Under the pieces are notes generated by a model. The model made no database searches, was not told the DNA's origin, and saw only the letters and a list, made by a program, of their open reading frames with translations. The translations under genes and the position numbers were made by a program. From assembly GCA_964416385.1 (NCBI GenBank), contig CAYQDW010000104.1, forward strand, positions 1 through 5,176: a stretch of 5,176 bases of DNA, given 5' to 3'. Source of the stretch: JAUHWL01 sp964416385. GTDB lineage: Bacteria > Bacteroidota > Bacteroidia > Flavobacteriales > Schleiferiaceae. Of this stretch, positions 1 to 5,176 are shown in pieces; within the stretch, counting starts at the first letter, position 1, and each line of letters opens with the position of its first letter.

Positions 1-35
1 TGAGGTGAGGTGAGGTGAGGTGAGGTGAGGTGAGG
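1..35. repeat. Tandem pentanucleotide repeat, (TGAGG)x7
   Basis: Seven perfect head-to-tail copies of TGAGG begin at the first base of the window and end where the sequence changes to TATTC. The left side is cut by the window, so the true copy number is unknown. Read rightward, all three frames contain a TGA stop every 15 bases. Read leftward, no frame has a stop, and each frame encodes a cycling Thr-Ser-Pro-His-Leu pentapeptide. Perfect short tandem repeats of this kind are prone to slippage. Whether this one is coding, regulatory or neutral cannot be told from the visible part. Confidence 0.95.
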
Positions 36-52
36 TATTCATGAGATATAGA

Positions 53-66
53 TTTAGACCTCTAAA
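53..66. repeat. Short AT-rich palindrome
   Basis: TTTAGA and TCTAAA form perfect 6-bp arms around a CC spacer. The palindrome lies nine bases beyond the stop of the small ORF at 75-191. It also overlaps an 8-bp direct repeat, AGATTTAG, at 50-57 and 71-78. A hairpin with so short a loop, an AT-only outer stem and no following T-run is a poor intrinsic terminator. It could be a binding site or chance. Confidence 0.3.
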
Positions 67-74
67 GATAAGAT

Positions 75-191
75 TTAGTCTACTTGTGCCAATGCGTGTT
101 TTTGCTCAATTTGTCTTGCGTTTTTGTACTGTTTCAAGGTTCTATTAAGAATTGCTACTTCATCGTCTTCCCCGCTCCCGAGTGGGCTCAT
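75..191 (-). CDS. Possible small protein, 38 residues, unknown function
   Basis: A 39-codon frame runs from ATG (191-189) to TAA (77-75). It lies 36 nt downstream of the DUF4340 stop, on the same strand. The product starts MSPLGSGEDDEVAIL, with a flexible acidic head, then becomes a Lys/Gln/Ala-rich stretch (about residues 11-38) that looks like an amphipathic helix and ends HALAQVD. There is no membrane segment, no signal peptide and no recognisable family. An in-frame TAA two codons before the ATG prevents any longer version. The bases around the start, TAACTAATGA, are identical to those at the ABM gene start at 4008. It could be a real last gene of the operon, the remnant of a decayed gene, or chance; the length alone proves nothing. 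Confidence 0.3.
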   Translation of the reverse strand: MSPLGSGEDDEVAILNRTLKQYKNARQIEQKHALAQVD

Positions 192-227
192 TAGTTAGAG
201 GTGTGCCTGTGATAGTATGATTAAAAA

Positions 228-1256
228 TCAATTATCCAAATTCAACTCCAACGAAAAAAAATCTTTGTTTACAATCAAATTTCGCAATCCGTAATACTGG
301 ATGAGCACCATGCGACCATCATCCAGAAACGCGTATAAACGGTCAGGGTCCCACTCTAGGGGCAAGCCATCTTCGCCAACCTCTTCGTCTCTATCTGGGC
401 GCTTGCGGTAGCCGGTTAGCTTTTGGGTAGTGCCTGTGTTATCGGTTACCACCAATTCAAAAACGGGCAGGGCGTTTTGGAGGCTGTCTTTTTTAGCCCA
501 AATGCCATCTGTTGGTACTACCATAGCTTCGTAATTGGCGGTTCTGAAAGAGCCCAAAAAGATATTCATGTTTACTTCTTGCACATCTCCAACAACGGTT
601 CCGTCCAGCCCTTTTAAAACGGGTGTAGCACCGGTGTTATCCACAGTAAAAGATTCTGCCTCGCTGCTGGTATAGGTCATTTTTATGCTGGTGATGTTTT
701 CTTTGGCCACACCAAAAATAGTGCGGTCGCGCCACAGGTATTCTTCAGTAAAAAAGCGGCTGTTGAGGTAACCGTTAAAACCTTGAATGTGCACAGCAAA
801 TGGCTGTTCTGCACCGGCAAGCATCATGTAGGTGCCCAGTTGGTCTGGCGTTTCGGTACCCACAAAAAAGTGCTTTATAAGTTTGTCTCCAGAGTACACT
901 TTTACTTCTTTGCCGTAAACAGCCAAACGTTTTAAAATGGTTGGTTGCGTAGCTTCAGGCACAAAAGTGCGCATACTTTGGCGGTGCATGGTTTCTAAAA
1001 GCACCTCTATTGCGTCTGTACGGGCTTTAAATTTGCCATTAACCTGCCAGCCACTGTTTTGGCGAGTTAATTCTATGCTTGCTGGGGTTTTGTCGCTTAT
1101 GATAATACGGGTAATGGCCGCTGTATCTGGTATTCCAAAAGCGTATTGTTCTTCTAGCGCAATGATGCTACTATTTTGTTTTTTCTCTTTGATTAGCCAC
1201 CAGGCAGAAATGGCCAAAATGGCAATTATAGCAACGTATAAAATACTTTTCTTCAT
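228..1256 (-). CDS. Membrane-anchored DUF4340 domain protein, putative partner of the GldFG ABC transporter
   Basis: The 342-residue product has a short basic start, one membrane helix (about residues 5-22) and a basic stop-transfer KEKK, so the rest should face the extracytoplasmic side. The soluble part reads as DUF4340. It has a first beta-rich unit with the SGWQVNG signature (68-74), a KHFFVGTETPDQLGTYM segment (128-144) and the conserved GYLNSRFF-EEYLWRDRTIF stretch (162-181). No catalytic site is recognised. Genes of this family commonly follow GldG-type genes in ABC-2 transporter clusters, and the biochemical role is not established. It starts 12 nt after the gldG stop, in the same reading frame, so only four codons separate that stop from this ATG. 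No Shine-Dalgarno sequence is present; the leader is A/T-rich, as is usual in Bacteroidota. I infer that it is an extracytoplasmic accessory subunit. Confidence 0.88.
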   Translation of the reverse strand: MKKSILYVAIIAILAISAWWLIKEKKQNSSIIALEEQYAFGIPDTAAITRIIISDKTPASIELTRQNSGWQVNGKFKARTDAIEVLLETMHRQSMRTFVPEATQPTILKRLAVYGKEVKVYSGDKLIKHFFVGTETPDQLGTYMMLAGAEQPFAVHIQGFNGYLNSRFFTEEYLWRDRTIFGVAKENITSIKMTYTSSEAESFTVDNTGATPVLKGLDGTVVGDVQEVNMNIFLGSFRTANYEAMVVPTDGIWAKKDSLQNALPVFELVVTDNTGTTQKLTGYRKRPDRDEEVGEDGLPLEWDPDRLYAFLDDGRMVLIQYYGLRNLIVNKDFFSLELNLDN

Positions 1257-1268
1257 CTTAATATTTCG

Positions 1269-2984
1269 TTAACGGGCATACTTTCTCCTGCGTAGCCAGG
1301 CATAAATAATACCGAATAAGATCACCAATACTATTGGCGTAACGGTGTTTAGGAGTTGCCAGTACTGTTTTTCAGATTTTAATCGATTAAAATCTAGCAG
1401 GCGCAAAGTAAGCTCTCGGCTGCGGATGCTAATAAGGCCGCTATCATCAAGCATGTAATCTATGGTATTGAGTACAAAATCTTTATTGCCGTATTGCATG
1501 CCTGTAAATTGATCATAACCTAAGGGTAGTGGTGTACCACGCGGTATGTTTGGGTTTACCAAGTTTAGTTGGTTTTTAACCACATCGCCATCGCCCACAA
1601 CCAGCATTTGCGTTGGCCGGCTTTGTTCTATGAAGCCAATGGGTTCTCCACTATTTTCTTTAGGCACAATACGGTTTTTAAAAGCACTGGTAAACGTACC
1701 TTCTAGCAAGACACCAACGGGTAGGTTTTGTTGCCTGAAATTATTTTCATTGTGGTCTTGATACAGTGTTTGTAGGTTTACCATTGTAGGCGTTGTGGCG
1801 GTACGGCTATAGGGTGATGAGCGCAGCAGGTAGGTTTTCTTAACATTTTGGGCAATGATGGTATCAACCGTACTTGCAAATTCTAGCTTAACGGCATTGA
1901 GATCTTTAGTGATGGGGTGCTCTACTTGCGGCATGATAAGCGGAAAATAAATCCACCGATTAATGCTTCTACGATCATTAACACCACCTGCAACCATGTC
2001 TTGTACCAAGTTGGTATTTACGCGTACCCCATATCGGAAGAGCCAGTCTGTTAAACCTAGTTCTCCGGCTATGGGATATGCTAAGAACTGGGGCCTTTGA
2101 CTCAAACTGTCCATTTCTGCGTGTACGGCATCAATAAACCACAAGGTTTTACCGCCACCCATGATGAATTGGTCAATGAGAAATTTATCAAGGTCTACAA
2201 ATGGCTGCGTTGGTTTGGCAATGATGAGGGCATCAAATGTGTTGAGCCGCCTAAGTTGGCTACTAATACTAATATTATTGCCTGTGCTGTCACCAACAAA
2301 TTCACGCAGATTAAAACGTTCTACAGTGTAATATTGGCTTAGTTCGCGGCCCAAGTCTGCTACATATTTGGCCTCAAGTTCATCATGCCCCGTTAAAAAG
2401 GCAATACGTGGTTTATCTACTATGGCCAGTTTGCGTATACCATTAGCAAGGGTGTATTCTAGTTTTTCTATGCTATTGTTAATCTGCTGGCTTGGGGCAG
2501 TTGAAAACTGGCTGATGAGTAATTGTACGGCCACTTCACGCTCACCATAGCTGGCAATAGCCCCAGGAAAAACTTGCCTTTGAGAGCTGCCACCTTCTTC
2601 TTCTACTTCTATCTGAATAGCTTCTAAACCTTGAAACCGCAGTTGTTCCCACGTTTCGCGTCTGGTTTGTGCATCATCGCTCTCATTGGGATTTATAAAA
2701 GTGTATTCAATGTCTGTGTTATAGGCCCTAAATTCATCGAGCATTTGGCGTGTTTCGCGTTGCAGACGTTGAAAATCTGCTGGAAATTCACCCTCGAGAT
2801 AGATTTTAAAAAACACTTTATCCTCTAAACTTTGCAGTAGCGTTATGGTGGCCGGGTTAAGGCTATAGCGTTTTTCTGTGGTAAGGTCTATGCGAAAGAA
2901 TTTTGCAGAGCCAATGATATTGATGAGTATAACAATAATCATGATGGCTAAAAAACGTAGTAAATCTTGATTGCGTCTTTTCAT
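1269..2984 (-). CDS. gldG: GldG, auxiliary membrane subunit of the Gld ABC transporter
   Basis: The 571-residue protein has one helix near each end (about 9-26 and 548-565, the latter followed by RRRK) and a large extracytoplasmic middle. The family signature FFRIDLTTEKRYSLN (29-43) follows the first helix. INNSIEKLEYTLANGIRKL (168-186) leads into a second domain with FLTGHDEL (196-203) and FDALIIAKPTQPF through GGGKTLWFID (250-285). The C-terminal part carries VVGDGDV and GNKDFVLNTIDYMLDD, also typical of GldG. There is no Walker motif, so it is not the ATPase. I chose the ATG at 2984, whose A is the last base of the gldF TGA (TGATG). A GTG one codon upstream, at 2987, is an alternative. Length is normal for the family. 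It should act with GldF in export across the inner membrane. The name reflects gliding in Flavobacterium and does not show that this organism glides. Confidence 0.93.
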   Translation of the reverse strand: MKRRNQDLLRFLAIMIIVILINIIGSAKFFRIDLTTEKRYSLNPATITLLQSLEDKVFFKIYLEGEFPADFQRLQRETRQMLDEFRAYNTDIEYTFINPNESDDAQTRRETWEQLRFQGLEAIQIEVEEEGGSSQRQVFPGAIASYGEREVAVQLLISQFSTAPSQQINNSIEKLEYTLANGIRKLAIVDKPRIAFLTGHDELEAKYVADLGRELSQYYTVERFNLREFVGDSTGNNISISSQLRRLNTFDALIIAKPTQPFVDLDKFLIDQFIMGGGKTLWFIDAVHAEMDSLSQRPQFLAYPIAGELGLTDWLFRYGVRVNTNLVQDMVAGGVNDRRSINRWIYFPLIMPQVEHPITKDLNAVKLEFASTVDTIIAQNVKKTYLLRSSPYSRTATTPTMVNLQTLYQDHNENNFRQQNLPVGVLLEGTFTSAFKNRIVPKENSGEPIGFIEQSRPTQMLVVGDGDVVKNQLNLVNPNIPRGTPLPLGYDQFTGMQYGNKDFVLNTIDYMLDDSGLISIRSRELTLRLLDFNRLKSEKQYWQLLNTVTPIVLVILFGIIYAWLRRRKYAR

Positions 2985-3715
2985 CACCAGTTTCTGCTTT
3001 GTAAGATTAGACGAGTGGCTAGAATAAACAAGCCGGTAAGGGATATGAAATAAATGACATCACGGCTATCTAATACACCACGGCTCATGCTTACATAATG
3101 TTCATTGATACCTAAGTTGTAAATAAAGAGGTCTAGCCCGCTAAAAATTTGGCTTGCAGCAATTTGATCAAAGCCAAAATAGAAAAAGAAGCAAAGTGCT
3201 AGGCCGATGATAAAACTCACCACTTGATTATCAGTTAGCGCGCTTGCAAAAAGCCCAATAGCCGTATAGCTTGCGCCCAAGAATAATAGCCCGATATAAC
3301 TGCCAACCGTGCCGCCAACATCTATGTTGCCAACGGGATTGCCGAGCTGGTAAATGGTATAAAAGTAGAGTAGTGTGGGTATGAGCGAGAATATTACAAG
3401 GAGTAAGCCAGCCAGATATTTGCTTAAGATAATTTGTAATTCGGAGAGCGGCTTGGTTAAGAGTAGCTCTAAGGTTCCTAAACGTTTTTCATCTGCAAAA
3501 AGGCGCATGGTTATAGCGGGTATCAAGAACATGAATACCCAAGGCGCAATAAGAAATAGCCCGTCTATGCTTGCATAGCCGCTGTCTAAAAGATTGAAAT
3601 CGCCTTTAAAAAGCCACAGAAAAGAGCTGTTGATGAGTAAAAAGGTGATGATTACCAGATAGCCGGTAATTGAGCTGAAAAAGCTGTTTATTTCTTTAAA
3701 AAGAAGGCTAATCAT
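2984..3715 (-). CDS. gldF: GldF, ABC-2 type permease subunit of the Gld ABC transporter
   Basis: The 243-residue integral membrane protein has six predicted helices at about 16-36, 52-73, 100-122, 138-160, 164-183 and 219-238. The cytoplasmic loop after helix 2 has the diagnostic RLFADEKRLGTLELLLTKP (71-89), the ABC-2 segment thought to contact the ATPase. The last loop has HYVSMSRGVLDSRDVIYF (206-223), also characteristic of GldF. I place the start at 3715 rather than at the upstream ATG at 3745. MISLLFKEINSFF matches the usual GldF amino terminus, and this ATG overlaps the TGA of the preceding gene as ATGA, a typical coupling junction. The longer start would add ten atypical residues and overlap the previous gene by 34 nt. 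It forms the membrane pore with GldG; its ATPase GldA is not in the window. Confidence 0.93.
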   Translation of the reverse strand: MISLLFKEINSFFSSITGYLVIITFLLINSSFLWLFKGDFNLLDSGYASIDGLFLIAPWVFMFLIPAITMRLFADEKRLGTLELLLTKPLSELQIILSKYLAGLLLVIFSLIPTLLYFYTIYQLGNPVGNIDVGGTVGSYIGLLFLGASYTAIGLFASALTDNQVVSFIIGLALCFFFYFGFDQIAASQIFSGLDLFIYNLGINEHYVSMSRGVLDSRDVIYFISLTGLFILATRLILQSRNW

Positions 3716-4008
3716 GCCAATATGTGTTTTTGGGTAATACTCCATGCTTCTGGTTTATCGCCAAAGAGCACTTTTGTACGGGGCCAAACTTCGGCAAATA
3801 AGGTGGAATGGCGATACTTTTCAAGGTCTTCTTTGCTGCGCCAGTGGCTGTAAGTAAAAAAGACATTAGGATTGTCTAAATCTGCGAGTAACTCTAAGTG
3901 CATGCAACCTGGAAAGTTGCGAATTTGAGTTTTGATGCGGTCAAAGAGTTGTTCGAAATCTGCCACGTGCTGCGGGGCAAAGGTCATTTTTACAATGCGG
4001 ATAATCAT
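3712..4008 (-). CDS. Antibiotic biosynthesis monooxygenase (ABM) fold protein
   Basis: The 98-residue single-domain protein belongs to the dimeric alpha/beta-barrel ABM superfamily. It opens with a beta strand, MIIRIVKMTF, followed by a helix (about 14-30). NFPGCMHLELLAD (31-43) and NVFFTYSHWRSKEDLEKYRHS (48-68) follow, with the conserved Gly-Cys-x-His and Ser-His-Trp features. It ends with LFGDKPEAWSI. Length is normal. Relatives include quinol and polycyclic monooxygenases and heme-degrading enzymes, but many small members have no known substrate and the catalytic identity cannot be read here. No signal peptide is present, so it should be cytoplasmic. Its TGA overlaps the gldF ATG, which suggests fixed co-production with GldF. 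The leader, TAACTAATG, has no Shine-Dalgarno sequence. The family call is firm; any monooxygenase activity is inference from the family name. Confidence 0.88.
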   Translation of the reverse strand: MIIRIVKMTFAPQHVADFEQLFDRIKTQIRNFPGCMHLELLADLDNPNVFFTYSHWRSKEDLEKYRHSTLFAEVWPRTKVLFGDKPEAWSITQKHILA

Positions 4009-4052
4009 TAGTTACTTTAGTGAATTGGAGCGTTTTAAGAAGCGAAAATGCG

Positions 4053-5132
4053 TTATGACTTATTCAATAGTTTTTCTAATTCTTGTTTAAGTTCTTCTTT
4101 ATTGGGTAAATAAAGTTGGTATCTGCTAACAAACAACTTGTTTGTGATGTGATCAGTAGCATACTCCATAAGAATATGGTCTTTATAGGCCCCTAACACC
4201 AAGCCTATCGGAGGGTTGTCTTCGGGTTGGTTTTCTTCCTTTCTGAAGTAGTTTAGGTAAAGATTCATCTGCCCAATGTCTTGGTGCTCTACTTCTCCAC
4301 GCTTTAAATCTATCAATACAAAACATTTTAGAATACGATGGTAAAAGACCAGATCCACAGCAAAATTTCGTCCACCGATGGCTATTTTGTACTGCCTGCC
4401 AACAAATGCAAAGCCTTTGCCTAGTTCTAGCAAGAATTTTTCTAAATTTTGAATGAGTCTATTCTCAAGCTCACTTTCCAGATATTGGTCTTGTTGCGGT
4501 AGGCCCAAAAACTCAAAGACATATGGATCTTTAATGATGTCTGCTGAGTTTTTTATTTGTGCACCTTTTTGCGCCATGGTTAGCACCTCCTGTTTGTTTT
4601 TGCTTAATGCCAGGCGATGAAAGAGCATGCTTTTCATTTGGCGTTTCAATTCTCGTACACTCCATTTTTCAGTCTCGCACTGCTTTATATAAAACTGTTG
4701 TTCAAGGGAATCGTCAATTTTTAGAAGTTCTACGTAATGACTCCAACTCAATTGTTCAGACAGCGTCTGGACTTTTTGTGTCGCGTTTGTGTTTCTTTCA
4801 GTTTGTCCAGACACCGTCTGGATTTTTGAAAAGGTGAGATAAAACTTTCTGATTTGAAACAGGTTAGACCTGCTGAATCCCTTTCCATATTTTAGGGTTA
4901 AGTCTTTAGCTAATTTTTCGAGAAGCAAATCGCCATAATTAGCTCTATCTTTTCCATTTTGTTCATATTCAACAATATAGCGCCCAATACTCCAATAGGT
5001 TTTTAGCAGTATGGTGTTAACCTGTAGCGCAGCTTGAGATCTCCCTGATTGGAGTAGATTACCGATTTCTTCTATTAAACCGGGATATTTATTAGGCAAT
5101 GACTTTTCATCACTGGTAAAGAATTCCCTCAT
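4053..5132 (-). CDS. DUF1016/YhcG family protein with PD-(D/E)XK nuclease domain
   Basis: The 359-residue cytoplasmic protein has two parts. The N-terminal helical domain (about 15-185) contains TYWSIGRYIVEYEQNGKDRA (45-64), YGKGFSRSNLFQIRKFY (82-98) and LSWSHYVELL (128-137), all hallmarks of DUF1016. The C-terminal part (about 200-345) is the PD-(D/E)XK domain. It has a likely Glu in the helix near 219-231, Asp260 in FAVDLVFYHR, Asp275-Leu-Lys277 in FVLIDLKRGE, and the Gln288-x3-Tyr292 helix. All core residues are present, so a working nuclease is plausible. The substrate and biological role are unknown; relatives often sit near defence or restriction genes. A TAA five codons upstream of the ATG, with no other start between, fixes the start at 5132. 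The linker (103-127) holds two in-frame palindromic repeats. No defence partner is visible; the gene downstream belongs to the Gld operon. Confidence 0.92.
   Translation of the reverse strand: MREFFTSDEKSLPNKYPGLIEEIGNLLQSGRSQAALQVNTILLKTYWSIGRYIVEYEQNGKDRANYGDLLLEKLAKDLTLKYGKGFSRSNLFQIRKFYLTFSKIQTVSGQTERNTNATQKVQTLSEQLSWSHYVELLKIDDSLEQQFYIKQCETEKWSVRELKRQMKSMLFHRLALSKNKQEVLTMAQKGAQIKNSADIIKDPYVFEFLGLPQQDQYLESELENRLIQNLEKFLLELGKGFAFVGRQYKIAIGGRNFAVDLVFYHRILKCFVLIDLKRGEVEHQDIGQMNLYLNYFRKEENQPEDNPPIGLVLGAYKDHILMEYATDHITNKLFVSRYQLYLPNKEELKQELEKLLNKS
4752..4775 (-). repeat. In-frame palindromic repeat, copy 2, in nuclease linker
   Basis: It encodes residues 120-127, KVQTLSEQ. It matches copy 1 (4803-4826) at 21 of 24 bases. 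It contains a perfect inverted repeat at 4757-4769, CAGAC and GTCTG around a 3-base spacer. The two copies are 51 bases apart, exactly 17 codons, so the reading frame is kept. Confidence 0.8.
4803..4826 (-). repeat. In-frame palindromic repeat, copy 1, in nuclease linker
   Basis: It encodes residues 103-110, KIQTVSGQ. It contains a perfect inverted repeat with 7-bp arms at 4806-4822 (TCCAGAC and GTCTGGA around ACC), longer than the one in copy 2. It lies between the SRSNLFQIRKFYLTF helix and the LSWSHY motif, a position where a flexible linker would tolerate extra residues. Confidence 0.8.
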
Positions 5133-5176
5133 ATCATCAAAACCTTAAGACTAAACAATTGGGGGTGCATGCAACC
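5133..5176 (-). other. Leader of the nuclease gene, cut by the window
   Basis: Only 44 bases upstream of the nuclease ATG are visible. I see no Shine-Dalgarno sequence and no good match to the Bacteroidota promoter pattern (TTTG and TAnnTTTG). The closest is TAAGGTTTTG, which has one base too many and lies too near the ATG to serve as the -7 box. The self-complementary octamer TGCATGCA lies at 5166-5173. The promoter is probably outside the window. Confidence 0.4.

Noticed and set aside
218..230. TGATT-AAA-AATCA hairpin at the DUF4340 stop codon, as an operon terminator.
   Set aside because: The stem is only five bp with a single GC pair and no T-run follows.
937..1272. Plus-strand open frame of 111 codons opposite the DUF4340 gene.
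   Set aside because: It is the antisense shadow of a well-supported gene and its product resembles no family. The same holds for the other plus-strand frames inside genes (423-617, 1546-1761, 2097-2342, 2368-2550, 2631-2828, 3375-3578, 4559-4837).
3716..3745. Longer GldF with ten extra N-terminal residues, starting at 3745.
   Set aside because: The extra residues, MEYYPKTHIG, are unlike GldF amino termini and would overlap the ABM gene by 34 nt. The ATG at 3715 gives the usual ATGA junction.
3898..3909. GTGCATGCAACC inside the ABM gene, repeated at 5165-5176.
   Set aside because: A single 12-base match is about what chance gives in a 5-kb window, and one copy lies in conserved coding sequence (residues GCMH).
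4030..4051. Inverted repeat GCGTTTT and AAAATGC in the gap between the nuclease and ABM genes, as a terminator.
   Set aside because: On the transcribed strand the stem has an A-C mismatch, is AT-rich and has no U-run, so transcription could continue into the ABM gene.
1..5176. CRISPR array, tRNA, rRNA, insertion sequence or riboswitch.
   Set aside because: I saw no spaced direct repeats of CRISPR type, no cloverleaf, no transposase-like protein with terminal inverted repeats, and the non-coding gaps are too short for known riboswitches.

Overview
The window looks like chromosomal DNA of a Bacteroidota bacterium. The evidence is a GldF/GldG pair, a form of ABC transporter typical of that phylum, together with start sites that lack Shine-Dalgarno sequences and a moderate-to-low GC content (judged by eye). 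The exact lineage cannot be fixed from the sequence; a saprospirian, cytophagal or chitinophagal relative is possible.

All five confident genes lie on the minus strand and are transcribed from right to left. In transcription order they are: a DUF1016/YhcG-type PD-(D/E)XK nuclease (5132-4053), a small antibiotic-biosynthesis-monooxygenase (ABM) fold protein (4008-3712), the ABC-2 permease GldF (3715-2984), the auxiliary membrane protein GldG (2984-1269) and a membrane-anchored DUF4340 protein (1256-228). The last four are very tightly packed: an ATGA overlap, then a TGATG overlap, then a 12-nt gap. They almost certainly form one translationally coupled operon. The nuclease gene is 44 nt upstream in the same direction and may or may not share the transcript.

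GldF would be the membrane channel of an ABC-2 exporter. GldG would be its large extracytoplasmic auxiliary subunit, and the DUF4340 protein a further extracytoplasmic partner. The ATPase (GldA) that such a system needs is not in the window. The gld names come from gliding motility in Flavobacterium, but these genes are widespread in non-gliding Bacteroidota, so motility cannot be inferred.

The left 227 bases contain no large gene. They hold a TGAGG tandem repeat running off the window edge, a short AT-rich palindrome flanked by an 8-bp direct repeat, and a possible 38-residue small protein gene in the same direction as the operon. The right end (5133-5176) is the short leader of the nuclease gene.

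I see no clear novel system. The points most worth a second look are the in-frame palindromic repeats inside the nuclease linker, the coupling of an ABM-fold protein to GldF, the small ORF, and the pentanucleotide repeat with its unusual Shine-Dalgarno-like character on one strand.
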